Shown: positions 54,790 through 63,501, counted from the first letter of the stretch. The stretch: 64,000 bases of DNA from Pseudomonas sp. SORT22 (GCF_018417635.1 NZ_CP071007.1:5022501-5086500), one strand, 5' to 3'. Notes: generated by a model from the sequence alone, not told the origin. Numbers and translations are program-made.

Positions 54790-56688
54790 TTAGAAGTTCA
54801 CGCCGAAGCTGAGGGCGATGAAATCGCGGTCATCCACGGTGGTGTACTTGCCGTCGAAGAAGTTGGTGTACGACAGGCTGGTGGTGTAGGTGTTCTGGTA
54901 CTCGGCATCCAGGCCCAGGCTGATCGCCTTGCGCCCTTCCTCGAAGTTGCTGCCAGGGCCTGGCGAGTAGCCAGACACGTCATGGGACCAGGCCACGCTC
55001 GGCTTGAGGTTGACCCCGGCGAATACATCCGGGTAGTCCCAGATGGCGCGCGCGCGGTAGCCCCAGGAAGTACTGGTGGTGTAACCGTCGTTCTCGCAGT
55101 TGCGGCTGCGGTTGGCGTCCGAAGCGCCAGGGCCTGCGCCGTTGATGGTGCCGGTGTTGATGATCGCCGAGCAGGTATCGAGATTGCCTGCCCCTGGGGT
55201 TGCCGGCAGCGGGCCTGGGCCGTAGACCGGGTCGCGGCCGTAACGCACATCGTGGGCGCTTTCCAGGCCGCCGACATGGGTCACGCCGACTTCACCCACC
55301 ACGGTCAGGCGGCTGGCGCCCATGACCTGGTCGAAGAAGTGCGTCAGGGTGGTCTGGAACTGGGTGATTTCCTTGCGCCGGTAGCCGTTCAGGTCCTGGC
55401 CCGGCACCCCGTTGAGCAGCGAGGCGTTGGCCAGGGTGCCGCCAATCGGACGCACGCCGGCATACAGGATATCGGTGGTGTTGAGCTGCACCGGGGCGTT
55501 TGGCCGGTAGCTGATTTCACCGCTCCACGCCGTGCCGGTAGGCAGGGTGGTGGAGAAGCTCAGGCCGTACAGGCGGATGTCTTCCGGGTACTCGACAAAG
55601 TAGCTGGAGTTGCCGGCGACGATCAGCGGTGCCAACGGACGCAAGGCTGCAGGCAGCCCGGCCAGGCCGGCGTAGACCCGCGGATCGGCACCGTGGGCGC
55701 TGAAGATCGGCGCACGGCTGTGGTAGTTCATGAAGTAGGCGCCGAACTCGGTGCCCAGCGGGTCGTACATGTAACGCAAGGCCACGCCGAACTGGCCGCT
55801 GTCTCGCGCATCGCGGTCAGGGCCACGGGCGACCCGCACACCTTCGCCATTGACGTCCACACCCTGGCTTGCGAGGAAGCCGCGGGCGGCCGCTGGCAAC
55901 GCGTTGGCACTGTTGAGTACGCGCAGGTTATCGGTACAGCCGTCGGCAATGATGTCCGGCTGGGAGAAGAAGGTGCCGCAGTTGTCGACGACGGTCTGGT
56001 CCCATTCGAGCTGGTAGAAGGCTTCGCCCGAGAGGTTGTCGGTCAGGCTCTGGGACACATAGAACATGTTGACCGGAATCAGGCCTTCCTTGATTTCGGC
56101 ACCCGGACGGCGGAAGGCCGCCACGTCGATCGGGTTGATCGAGTTGATACCGTTACCGATGAAGGTACTTTCACCCCAGCTGACCACCTGCTTGCCCAGG
56201 CGCACCGAGCCCGGCTGATCGGCGATCGAGTAGTTGTGGTAGACGAAGGCGTCGAGGATCTGCCCGCCGGACGACTTGGCGCCCTCTTTGCGGTTGGTGT
56301 CGCTGATGTCCTTGAACTCGCGATGCTCATCCTTGAGTTCGAAGTCGTACCAGTACTTGCCACGGACGAATACTCCGGTATCGCCGTACTTGAGTTCCAG
56401 GTCGTGGATACCCTTGAAGATTTTCGAGAAGGTCTCACCGCGCTTGAAGTTCAGGTGGCCGTCATCGGAGGTCTGCGACAACCCCTTGCCGCCGTTGTTG
56501 ACGCCGATCAGGTTCTTGTTCGGGCTGGCTGTCGACCAGCTCGCCCCCACCGACAGCGACGAGTCGAACGAGCCTTCGATTTCACCGATGTTGAAACTGA
56601 CGCCGAATGCAGGACCGGCGAGCGTAGAAGCGAGGCTGACGGCCAGGGGCAGTTTCGCCCGGCGCCAGAACAGATTTGCTGATGTCAT
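54790..56688 (-). CDS. DUF1302 outer-membrane beta-barrel protein
   Basis: A 632-residue exported protein; signal MTSANLFWRRAKLPLAVSLA, then about 16-18 predicted beta-strands and a C-terminal FGVNF with terminal Phe, typical of outer-membrane barrels. Family members are thought to be channels for hydrophobic substrates. GGAG eight bases before the ATG at 56688 defines the start; the longer frame upstream is not supported. It leads the operon with DUF1329. Confidence 0.88.
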   Translation of the reverse strand: MTSANLFWRRAKLPLAVSLASTLAGPAFGVSFNIGEIEGSFDSSLSVGASWSTASPNKNLIGVNNGGKGLSQTSDDGHLNFKRGETFSKIFKGIHDLELKYGDTGVFVRGKYWYDFELKDEHREFKDISDTNRKEGAKSSGGQILDAFVYHNYSIADQPGSVRLGKQVVSWGESTFIGNGINSINPIDVAAFRRPGAEIKEGLIPVNMFYVSQSLTDNLSGEAFYQLEWDQTVVDNCGTFFSQPDIIADGCTDNLRVLNSANALPAAARGFLASQGVDVNGEGVRVARGPDRDARDSGQFGVALRYMYDPLGTEFGAYFMNYHSRAPIFSAHGADPRVYAGLAGLPAALRPLAPLIVAGNSSYFVEYPEDIRLYGLSFSTTLPTGTAWSGEISYRPNAPVQLNTTDILYAGVRPIGGTLANASLLNGVPGQDLNGYRRKEITQFQTTLTHFFDQVMGASRLTVVGEVGVTHVGGLESAHDVRYGRDPVYGPGPLPATPGAGNLDTCSAIINTGTINGAGPGASDANRSRNCENDGYTTSTSWGYRARAIWDYPDVFAGVNLKPSVAWSHDVSGYSPGPGSNFEEGRKAISLGLDAEYQNTYTTSLSYTNFFDGKYTTVDDRDFIALSFGVNF

Positions 56689-56790
56689 CGACGCTACTCC
56701 ATGTACTTTATTTTTATGGCAGTGAGTCCTTTGCAGAAACGCATCGCTCGAGCGGTGTGAGCGCACCTTTTTGCTCGAACGAGTGGCTGG

Positions 56791-56804
56791 GCACATGCAT
56801 GTGC
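56791..56804. repeat. Perfect 14-bp palindrome upstream of DUF1302
   Basis: GCACATGCATGTGC is fully self-complementary, about 100 bp before the DUF1302 start and preceded by GGCTGGGCA, a 9-mer also found upstream of the acyl-CoA synthetase gene at 58731-58739. A candidate regulator site. Confidence 0.5.
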
Positions 56805-56986
56805 GATCCCCCGTTCCTGAAAATCCCCTGAACCGACTATAGCCAGCAGGTTGAACTGCTTGATCCCTCTAAAGTGTGATTTGCATCCCAACCCCTCAGG
56901 CAGGGTCTGCATGACCGGCCACTACGCTGGCTGGGGGAAGAATGGCTTAATTTCGTCATTTGACAAGGCGCCCATGCGTCTGGCGT

Positions 56987-57016
56987 GCGGGTCGCGCCGC
57001 TTCAGGCGCGACCCGC
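56987..57016 (-). terminator. Strong hairpin after the acyl-CoA synthetase gene
   Basis: A perfect 12-bp stem (56987-56998 with 57005-57016), 6-nt loop, 6 bp after the stop. No T-run follows. Confidence 0.55.
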
Positions 57017-57022
57017 CCGGCA

Positions 57023-58705
57023 TTACAGGGTCGAGAGGAAGGTGCTGTTACTGGCTTGCCACTGGCTGATGTCCAGGCGAATGCGCTTCTTGTCGAGCTT
57101 GCCGACACTGGTCTTGGGAATTTCAGTAACAAGGGCGATCTGGCTGGGGATCGCCCACTTGTTGATGTGCCCCAGCTCCACGAATGGCTTGAGGTGTTCC
57201 TTGAGGACCTTGGCGTCGATGCTCTGGCCTTCGTGGATCACCAGCAGGGCAAACGGCCGCTCGCCCCACTGCGGGTCGGCGACACCGACCACCGCCACTT
57301 CGCGGATCGCCGGGTGGCGGCTGATCAGGTCTTCGAGCTCCAGTGACGAGATCCACTCGCCGCCGGTCTTGATCACGTCCTTGATGCGGTCACGGATATC
57401 GATCACGCCCATGCTGTCGAGGGTGGCGACGTCACCGGTGTGCAGCCAGCCGCCCTGCCAGAGTTCGGCGCCCTTCTCGGGCTCGCGGAAGTACCCCATG
57501 GTCAGCCACGGCGCGCGCAGCACCAGTTCGCCCTGGGTCTCGCCATCGGCCGCCAGGAAGTTGCCGTTGCCATCGACAATCGCAGTTTCCACCAACGGCA
57601 CCGGCACCCCGGCCTTGATCCGGTAGGTGATGCATTCGTCTTCGCTGCCAGCCAGCAGCTCGTCGTTGAGGTGAGCGCAGGACACCAGCGGGCAGGTCTC
57701 GGACATACCGTAAGCGGCGGTCAGCTGAATTCCGTGGGCCTTGGCCGCCTCGTACAGGGCGCGGTTCAGGGCACTGCCGCCAATGATGATTTTCCAGCCG
57801 CCGAAGTCCTGTTGCTGGGCACCCTTGGCATTGAGCAGCATCTGCAAGATGGTCGGTACGCAATGCGAGAAGGTCACCTTCTCGTTGCGCCACAGTTCGC
57901 AAAGCATCTCCGGCTCGTAGCGCCCGGGGTAGACCTGCTTGATGCCGAGCATGGTCGCCACGTAGGGAATGCCCCAGGCATGGACATGGAACATCGGCGT
58001 GATGGGCATGTACACATCATTGCTGCCGAGCAGGCGCACGCTGTCGATACTGCCGGTGACCGTCGCGGCCGCCAGAGTGTGCAGCACCAGTTGCCGGTGG
58101 GTGAAATACACCCCCTTGGGGTTACCGGTGGTACCGGTGGTGTAGAACGTGGTGGCAACCGAGTTCTCGTCGAAATCAGGGAAGTCATAGACCGGGCTGG
58201 CCGCCGCCAGCAATTGCTCGTACTCGCCGACCAGGTTCGGTAGGTCGGCGGTTTTCTGCTCGCCATCGGTCAGCAGCAGGGTTTTCTCCACCGTGGTCAG
58301 TTGCCCGGCGATGGCCTGGTAGAGGCCGACAAAGTCGCTGTTGACCAGCACGAAGCGGTCATCGGCGTGGTTCATGGTGTAAAGGATCTGCTCCGGCGAC
58401 AGGCGCACGTTGATGGTGTGCACCACCGCGCCAATCATCGGAATGGCGAACATGCATTCGAGGTAGCGATGGCTGTCCCAGTCCATCACCGCCACGGTGT
58501 CACCCGCCTTGACCCCCGCTTCGGTGAGCACATTGGCCAGCCGCGCGATGCGCTCGTTGAGGGTCAGGTAGCTGTAGCGCAGCTGATCGCGGTAGACGAT
58601 CTCGCGGGTTTTCTCGTAACGGCTGCCGGACAGCAGCAGGCGCTTGATCAACAGCGGAAACTGGTAAGCGTCCTCGGCAGGAGGAATGACGCGAGTCTGC
58701 AACAT
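57023..58705 (-). CDS. Medium-chain acyl-CoA synthetase (FadD-like)
   Basis: A 560-residue AMP-forming ligase. The P-loop-like motif TTFYTTGTTGNPKGVYFTH is present, followed by AYGMSETCPLV and GGWLHTGDVATLD with the adenylate-binding Asp, and RDRIKDVIKTGGEW with the C-terminal catalytic Lys in SVGKLDKKRIR. It activates carboxylic acids to CoA thioesters; the P. putida neighbour in this context handles C6-C8 acids, as I recall. Start at ATG 58705; the longer frame is not needed. A dyad (58718-58758) lies in its promoter. Confidence 0.9.
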   Translation of the reverse strand: MLQTRVIPPAEDAYQFPLLIKRLLLSGSRYEKTREIVYRDQLRYSYLTLNERIARLANVLTEAGVKAGDTVAVMDWDSHRYLECMFAIPMIGAVVHTINVRLSPEQILYTMNHADDRFVLVNSDFVGLYQAIAGQLTTVEKTLLLTDGEQKTADLPNLVGEYEQLLAAASPVYDFPDFDENSVATTFYTTGTTGNPKGVYFTHRQLVLHTLAAATVTGSIDSVRLLGSNDVYMPITPMFHVHAWGIPYVATMLGIKQVYPGRYEPEMLCELWRNEKVTFSHCVPTILQMLLNAKGAQQQDFGGWKIIIGGSALNRALYEAAKAHGIQLTAAYGMSETCPLVSCAHLNDELLAGSEDECITYRIKAGVPVPLVETAIVDGNGNFLAADGETQGELVLRAPWLTMGYFREPEKGAELWQGGWLHTGDVATLDSMGVIDIRDRIKDVIKTGGEWISSLELEDLISRHPAIREVAVVGVADPQWGERPFALLVIHEGQSIDAKVLKEHLKPFVELGHINKWAIPSQIALVTEIPKTSVGKLDKKRIRLDISQWQASNSTFLSTL

Positions 58706-58717
58706 AGGAGTCCCTTT

Positions 58718-58758
58718 TCTAGAGTGCACAGGCTGGGCAAGACATGCCTTACTCTAGA
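58718..58758. repeat. Inverted repeat upstream of the acyl-CoA synthetase gene
   Basis: TCTAGAGT (58718-58725) and ACTCTAGA (58751-58758), exact 8-bp arms 25 bp apart, starting 13 bp before the ATG on the minus strand. They are candidate regulator sites or part of a loop. GGCTGGGCA lies between them. Confidence 0.5.
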
Positions 58759-58834
58759 ACGCCTCCACAGCGGCCAAATCAGCCAAAGGAATGATTTGAC
58801 CGCTGCAGGGATTAGTGGCGTTTGAACATCATTG

Positions 58835-59464
58835 TCAGTGCATTTCGGTGAAAGCGATCTTCACCCCCAGGGCAATCAGCACCGCGCCCATGGTGCGATC
58901 GAACCAGTGACCCATGCGCGCAAAGCCGGCGCGCACCCGCTGCTGGCTGAACAGCATGGCCACCAGGCAGAACCACAGGCCGGTGGCCACGGCCAGGTAC
59001 AACCCGTAACCGGCCTGGATCGCCAGCGGCGTGTGCGGGTTGATGACCACGGTGAACAGCGACAGGAAAAACAGCGTCGCCTTGGGGTTCAGGCCATTGG
59101 TCATGAAGCCGGCGACAAAGGCCGCCCGCGGTCTGCGCTCGACCGTGGAGGCCTGCACGGCGTCGCTGCCAGGCGCGGCCGGGCGGGCGCGCAGGGCCTT
59201 GAAGCCGATGTACAGCAAGTAGGCGGCAGCCAGCCATTTCAGCGCATTGAACAGCATGATCGACTGCGACACGATCAGGCCGATACCCAGCAGCGAATAG
59301 CCGACATGCAGGAAAATCGCGGTACCGACGCCAAAGGCCGTCCAGGTACCGGCGCGCCGGCCGTGGGTAACACTCTCGCGCACCACCACGGCAAAGTCCG
59401 GGCCGGGGCTGGCTACAGCCAGCAGGTGGATCAAGGCGACAGTCAGAAATTCGGCCCAGTACAT
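58835..59464 (-). CDS. LysE/RhtB family amino-acid exporter
   Basis: A 209-residue membrane protein with six helices and the family signatures MYWAEFLTVALIHLLAVASP, GPDFAVVVRESVTHG, and GFMTNGLNPKATLFFLSLFT. Exports amino acids or homoserine lactones; substrate unknown. AAGGAG before the ATG at 59464 sets the start. A much longer open frame upstream is not coding. Confidence 0.9.
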   Translation of the reverse strand: MYWAEFLTVALIHLLAVASPGPDFAVVVRESVTHGRRAGTWTAFGVGTAIFLHVGYSLLGIGLIVSQSIMLFNALKWLAAAYLLYIGFKALRARPAAPGSDAVQASTVERRPRAAFVAGFMTNGLNPKATLFFLSLFTVVINPHTPLAIQAGYGLYLAVATGLWFCLVAMLFSQQRVRAGFARMGHWFDRTMGAVLIALGVKIAFTEMH

Positions 59465-59551
59465 GGGGGCTCCTTGCGGCAAAAGGTCAAACGGGGGCAA
59501 CACACTACGCCCTCGCAGACCTTTGAAACAATCCCTGTGGGTGCTGGCGCC

Positions 59552-59583
59552 TTGACTCTCCCCCTTGGGGCAGGCGTTAGCCT
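59552..59583 (+). promoter_or_regulatory. MerR-type promoter with expanded spacer
   Basis: A -35 TTGACT (59552-59557) and -10 TAGCCT (59578-59583) are 20 bp apart instead of 17. The spacer holds the dyad CTCCCCC (59558-59564), TT, GGGGCAG (59567-59573), with one mismatch. This is the MerR-family activator layout. The downstream genes are a quinone-reductase-like gene and a MerR regulator. Confidence 0.75.
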
Positions 59584-59611
59584 CAGCGCTTTGCCCCTGG
59601 AACTGCCTTCG

Positions 59612-60190
59612 ATGAGCAAACGAATCCTGGTGATACTCGGCCACCCTTCGCGTAACAGTTTCTGCGCAGCACTGAGCGACAGCTACATCAGCAGTGCCCG
59701 CGACAAAGGCCACGAAGTCTGCCTGCTGGAGCTCGGCGAGCTGGCCTTCGACCCGATCCTGCGCGAGGGTTATCAACAGGTACAAGCTTTGGAGCCCGAC
59801 CTGCTGCACGCCCAGCAGCTGATCAGCTGGGCCGAGCACCTGGTGCTGGTCTTCCCGGTCTGGTGGGGCGGGATTCCGGCGCTGCTCAAGGGCTTTCTCG
59901 ATCGCATCCTGCTGCCCGGCTTTGCCTTCAAGTACCGCAACAACTCGCCCTTCCCCGAACAGTTGCTCAAAGGCCGCAGCGCCGACCTGCTGGTGAGCAT
60001 GGACACCCCGCCCTGGTACTACCGCTGGGTCTACCGCATGCCGGCGCTGCAGCAGATGCGCCGCACGACCCTGGGCTTCTGTGGAATCAGGACGCAAAAG
60101 ACGTTAACGTTTGGCCCCATCATCAGCTCGAGCGCAGGCCAGCGCGATGCCTGGCTGCAGCAGGCGCGCAGGCTGGCTCACCGGCACTAA
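59612..60190 (+). CDS. NAD(P)H oxidoreductase (flavodoxin-like quinone reductase)
   Basis: A 192-residue member of the NAD(P)H dehydrogenase (quinone)/KefF-like family. The N-terminus MSKRILVILGHPSRNSFCAA gives the flavin phosphate loop; VFPVWWGGIPALLKGFLDRI is the typical FMN/quinone site. It may protect against electrophiles. It follows a MerR-type promoter and precedes its probable regulator by 12 bp. Confidence 0.88.
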   Translation: MSKRILVILGHPSRNSFCAALSDSYISSARDKGHEVCLLELGELAFDPILREGYQQVQALEPDLLHAQQLISWAEHLVLVFPVWWGGIPALLKGFLDRILLPGFAFKYRNNSPFPEQLLKGRSADLLVSMDTPPWYYRWVYRMPALQQMRRTTLGFCGIRTQKTLTFGPIISSSAGQRDAWLQQARRLAHRH

Positions 60191-60202
60191 CAAGGACGTT
60201 CG

Positions 60203-60571
60203 ATGTATATCGGCAAAGCCGCGCAGCTGTCCGGGGCAACCATCAAAAGCATTCGCCATTATGAGCGCATCGGCCTGCTGCCGGCGCCCAGGCGCCAGGG
60301 CCGTTATCGCCTGTATGACCAACACAGCGTCGCCCTGCTGAGCCTGATCAAGTGCGCGCAAAAGCTCGGCTTCAGCCTCAAGGAGATGCAAGCGCTGGTG
60401 AGTGATGATCAGGCCGGCTTGCCGATCGAGCGGGTGCGCCAGGCGATTGCCGGCAAAAGCGCCCAGCTGCAGGCGCAGATCCAGGCACTGCAGCAGCAAC
60501 AGCAAGGCCTGCTTGAACTGCAAAGCAGCCTTGAGCACAGCCATTACGATTGCTTCGCCTACAACGCTTGA
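60203..60571 (+). CDS. MerR family regulator
   Basis: A 122-residue MerR protein: helix-turn-helix and wing (about 1-70: YIGKAAQLSGATIKSIRHYE then IGLLPAPRRQGRYRLYD), an antiparallel coiled-coil dimer helix (about 75-112), and an end HSHYDCFAYNA with one Cys. The single C-terminal Cys differs from the metal-binding CxxC of CueR/MerR, so a small-molecule or thiol signal is possible. It follows the oxidoreductase gene by 12 bp; the MerR-type promoter upstream of both suggests self-activation. Confidence 0.87.
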   Translation: MYIGKAAQLSGATIKSIRHYERIGLLPAPRRQGRYRLYDQHSVALLSLIKCAQKLGFSLKEMQALVSDDQAGLPIERVRQAIAGKSAQLQAQIQALQQQQQGLLELQSSLEHSHYDCFAYNA

Positions 60572-60591
60572 GCCCTTACTGGAGCCACCCT

Positions 60592-61554
60592 ATGTCCATC
60601 TCCCGTCGCGCCGTGTTTCTCGACCATAGCTCCCTGGACCTCGGTGACCTGGCGCTGGATCGCCTCAAGGCCTGTTTCGATGAGCTGCAGCTCTATCCGG
60701 CCAGCGCCCCCGGGCAGGTCGCCGAACGCCTGCAGGGCGCCAGCGTGGCGATCAGTAACAAGGTCATGATCGACGCCGCCACCCTCGCCGCCTGCCCCGA
60801 GCTGAAGCTGATTCTGGTGGCCGCCACCGGCACCAACAATGTCGACCTGCAGGCCGCCCGCGCCCAGGGCGTGGTGGTCAGCAACTGCCAGGGCTACGGC
60901 ACGCCGTCGGTGGCCCAGCACACCCTGGCTTTGCTGTTGGCCCTGGCCACGCGCCTGAGCGACTATCAAAAGGCTGTCGCCAACGGCCAGTGGGGCCAGG
61001 CCAAACAGTTCTGCCTGCTGGACTTCCCCATCGTCGAGCTGGAAGGCAAGACCCTCGGCCTGCTCGGCCATGGCGAGCTGGGTGGCGCCGTAGCACGCCT
61101 GGCCGAAGCCTTCGGCATGCGCGTACTGCTTGGCCAGTTGCCCGGACGCCCGCCCCGCGAAGACCGAATTGCGCTGGATGAGCTGCTGCCGCAGGTCGAC
61201 GCGCTGACCCTGCACTGCCCGCTCAACGAGCACACCCGCAACCTGATCGGCGCCCGTCAACTGGCCCTGCTCAAGCCCGGCGCCTTTGTGATCAACACCG
61301 CCCGCGGCGGCCTGATCGACGAGCAGGCCCTGGCCGATGCCCTGCGCGCCGGCCACCTGGGCGGCGCGGCTACCGACGTGCTGAGTGTCGAACCACCGGT
61401 CAACGGCAACCCGCTGCTGGCAGCCGATATCCCGCGGCTGATCGTCACCCCGCACAGCGCCTGGGGCGCGGTCGAGTCACGCCAGCGTATCGTCGAGCAA
61501 TTGAGCGAGAACGCCGAGGCGTTTTTTGCCGGCAGCCCGCGCCGCCAGGTCTAA
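60592..61554 (+). CDS. hprA: D-2-hydroxyacid dehydrogenase (hydroxypyruvate/glycerate dehydrogenase)
   Basis: A 320-residue enzyme reducing hydroxypyruvate or glyoxylate. The nucleotide motif is GLLGHGELGGAVA; no Asp or Glu follows strand beta-2 (RVLLGQLPGR), compatible with NADP. Catalytic Arg (NTARGGLID), Glu (DVLSVEPP) and His (TPHSAWG) are present. GGAG seven bases before the ATG at 60592 selects the start over a longer upstream frame. It follows merR by 20 bp. Confidence 0.88.
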   Translation: MSISRRAVFLDHSSLDLGDLALDRLKACFDELQLYPASAPGQVAERLQGASVAISNKVMIDAATLAACPELKLILVAATGTNNVDLQAARAQGVVVSNCQGYGTPSVAQHTLALLLALATRLSDYQKAVANGQWGQAKQFCLLDFPIVELEGKTLGLLGHGELGGAVARLAEAFGMRVLLGQLPGRPPREDRIALDELLPQVDALTLHCPLNEHTRNLIGARQLALLKPGAFVINTARGGLIDEQALADALRAGHLGGAATDVLSVEPPVNGNPLLAADIPRLIVTPHSAWGAVESRQRIVEQLSENAEAFFAGSPRRQV

Positions 61555-61605
61555 GCCCGGCCAGGCTCTGGTAAACTGCGCCACTTTTTTCAGGAGTCGC
61601 CGTCC

Positions 61606-62604
61606 ATGGACCCGCGCAGTGAAGTGTTGCTTCGTCAGGCCGATCTTTTCCAGGGCTCGCTGTTGCTGGCCGGTTTGCCTGCCGACGACCTGCTCGGCAA
61701 GTTGCCTGCGGCCCATGGCTGGAGCTGGCACGCCGGCGACCAGGCGGCGCTCGAGGCACGCTTCGCCGGGCGCAGCCACTTCGATGTAAACGCACCGGCC
61801 CAGGCTTTCGACGCCGCCGTGCTGTTCTTGCCCAAATCCCGGGACCTGGCCAATTACCTGCTCAACGCCCTGGCCTCGCGCCTGGCCGGTCGCCAGCTGT
61901 ACCTGGTCGGCGAGAAACGCGGCGGCATCGAAGGCGCGGCCAAACAACTGCACGCCTTCGGCAAGCCGCGCAAACTCGACAGCGCCCGCCATTGCCAGCT
62001 GTGGCAGGTCACCGTCGAGCACGCCCCTGAAGCCAGGCCGCTGGAAAGCCTGGCCGAGCATTTCCAGCTGGAGCTGGCCGATGGCCCGCTGCAGATCGTC
62101 AGCCTGCCGGGCGTATTCAGCCATGGGCGCCTGGATCGCGGCAGCGCCCTGCTGCTGGAAAACCTCGACCAGCTGCCAACCGGCCACGTGCTGGATTTTG
62201 GCTGTGGCGCGGGTGTTCTCGGGGCGGCGATCAAACGCCGTTATCCGCAAAACCGCATCACCCTGCTTGATGTCGACGCCTTTGCCGTGGCCAGCAGCCG
62301 CCTGACCCTGGCCGCCAATGGTCTGGAAGGCGAGGTGATCTGCGGCGACGGCATCGATGCCGCGCCGCGCGAGCTGGACGTGATCATCAGCAACCCGCCG
62401 TTCCACACAGGTGTTCACACCAATTACCAGGCCTCGGAAAACCTGCTGCGAAAATCGGCCGATCATCTGAAAAAAGGTGGCGAAATGCGCTTGGTGGCAA
62501 ATAGCTTCCTGCGCTACCAGCCGCTGATCGAAGAGGCCCTGGGCAACTGCCGGATCCGCGACGAGGGCCAAGGCTTTCGCATCTACCAGGCAACACGCGG
62601 TTAA
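61606..62604 (+). CDS. rsmC: 16S rRNA (guanine1207-N2)-methyltransferase
   Basis: A 332-residue methyltransferase. The N-terminal half is a degenerate methyltransferase fold, the C-terminal half (from about 165) is the active one with [13 protein letters not shown] (SAM site) and [13 protein letters not shown], the NPPF catalytic motif. It methylates G1207 in helix 34 of 16S rRNA. It follows hprA by 51 bp. Confidence 0.93.
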   Translation: MDPRSEVLLRQADLFQGSLLLAGLPADDLLGKLPAAHGWSWHAGDQAALEARFAGRSHFDVNAPAQAFDAAVLFLPKSRDLANYLLNALASRLAGRQLYLVGEKRGGIEGAAKQLHAFGKPRKLDSARHCQLWQVTVEHAPEARPLESLAEHFQLELADGPLQIVSLPGVFSHGRLDRGSALLLENLDQLPTGHVLDFGCGAGVLGAAIKRRYPQNRITLLDVDAFAVASSRLTLAANGLEGEVICGDGIDAAPRELDVIISNPPFHTGVHTNYQASENLLRKSADHLKKGGEMRLVANSFLRYQPLIEEALGNCRIRDEGQGFRIYQATRG

Positions 62605-62650
62605 AAAGAGCGCTTGCCGAAACGGATTTGCCTAGGCAGAATCCGCTCCG

Positions 62651-62845
62651 TCCTAGGGGAGTAGTCTCCCGCGAGCACCCAGCTCGCCCGGTACGCGTCA
62701 ACATACTTGGTCCACAGACCATGGCGCGTGCGACCCACGGTCCGCACAGACGGACCCAGGGTTTGACAAGACCTATGACACGAACACCTTACCCGGGGCG
62801 GGAAGGCTGTACGTGTCATAGCCGTGTCGACCCGCCCCCGTAGGA
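62651..62845 (+). promoter_or_regulatory. Manganese (yybP-ykoY) riboswitch
   Basis: The conserved 5' motif GGGGAGTAG (62656-62664) and the 3' GACAAGACC (about 62765-62773) bound an aptamer of about 120 nt. The short closing stem pairs TAGG near 62654 with CCTA at 62772-62775. Downstream an alternative hairpin forms: CTATGACACG (62773-62782) with CGTGTCATAG (62812-62821), which overlaps the 3' strand of the closing stem. The AGGA ribosome site (62842-62845) can pair with TCCT at 62651-62654. It precedes a GDT1-family exporter, a known target of this riboswitch class. Confidence 0.8.
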
Positions 62846-62851
62846 ATCCTG

Positions 62852-63439
62852 ATGCTGGAATCATTGCTCGTCCCCACCGCGATCGTGGCCCTCGCCGAAA
62901 TTGGCGACAAAACCCAATTGCTCGCGCTGATCCTTGCCGCGCGCTTTCGCAAGCCCTGGCCGATCATCGCCGGTATCATTGCCGCTACCCTGGCCAACCA
63001 TGCCGCGGCCGGTGCCGTCGGCGCCTGGTTCAGCACCTTCTTCTCCGCCGCCACCCTGCACTGGATTCTCGCCGCAAGCTTTGCCGCCACGGCACTGTGG
63101 ACGCTGATCCCGGACAAGATGGACGATGACGAAGCCAGCACCGCACGGCGCTTCGGCCCGTTCCTGACCACCCTGATCGCGTTCTTCATCGCGGAAATTG
63201 GCGACAAGACCCAGGTCGCCACGGTGATGCTGGCGGCGCAGTATCCGCACCTGATCATGGTCATTATCGGTACCACCCTGGGCATGCTGATTGCCAACGT
63301 GCCGGTGGTATTGGCGGGTAATTTTGCTGCAGAGAAACTGCCACTGACCCTGATCCGCCGCCTGGCGTCGGCTGCATTCTTCGTCCTGGCCGCGGTGGCG
63401 GTGTATTCGGCGATGCAGGTCAGTGGCTGGATCGGCTGA
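62852..63439 (+). CDS. GDT1/TMEM165 family manganese exporter
   Basis: A 195-residue inner-membrane protein of the UPF0016/GDT1 family, with six helices in two halves. Each half holds a copy of the metal motif E-x-GDKT: VALAEIGDKTQLLAL near residue 15 and IAEIGDKTQVATVM near 112. Bacterial relatives export manganese (MneA). Control is by the upstream yybP-ykoY riboswitch. It stops 63 bp before the converging M48 gene, with a REP-like hairpin between. Confidence 0.92.
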   Translation: MLESLLVPTAIVALAEIGDKTQLLALILAARFRKPWPIIAGIIAATLANHAAAGAVGAWFSTFFSAATLHWILAASFAATALWTLIPDKMDDDEASTARRFGPFLTTLIAFFIAEIGDKTQVATVMLAAQYPHLIMVIIGTTLGMLIANVPVVLAGNFAAEKLPLTLIRRLASAAFFVLAAVAVYSAMQVSGWIG

Positions 63440-63443
63440 ATAC

Positions 63444-63501
63444 AATCGCAGGTCAAGCCCGCTCCTACAGTGGCCTGTGGGAGCGGGCATGACCTGCGAT
63501 T
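63444..63501. repeat. REP-like 58-bp hairpin between converging genes
   Basis: Long stem with arms 63444-63470 and 63475-63501, one internal A:A mismatch and one further mismatch, loop TGGC. The sequence of its core (CCCGCTCC and GGAGCGGG) is typical of Pseudomonas REP elements. T-rich sequence follows (TTTTA) on the plus strand and overlaps the M48 stop codon. It may serve as a bidirectional terminator. Confidence 0.8.

Larger units (their letters stand above)
56689..57022. other. 334-bp interval between DUF1302 and acyl-CoA synthetase genes
   Basis: No gene. It contains the promoter region of DUF1302 with a 14-bp palindrome (56791-56804) and a strong hairpin (56987-57016) six bases after the synthetase stop. 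Confidence 0.6.

Noticed and set aside
53581..56682. 1033-codon open frame on the plus strand
   Set aside because: Antisense to the DUF1329 and DUF1302 genes; no signal, ribosome site or recognisable domain.
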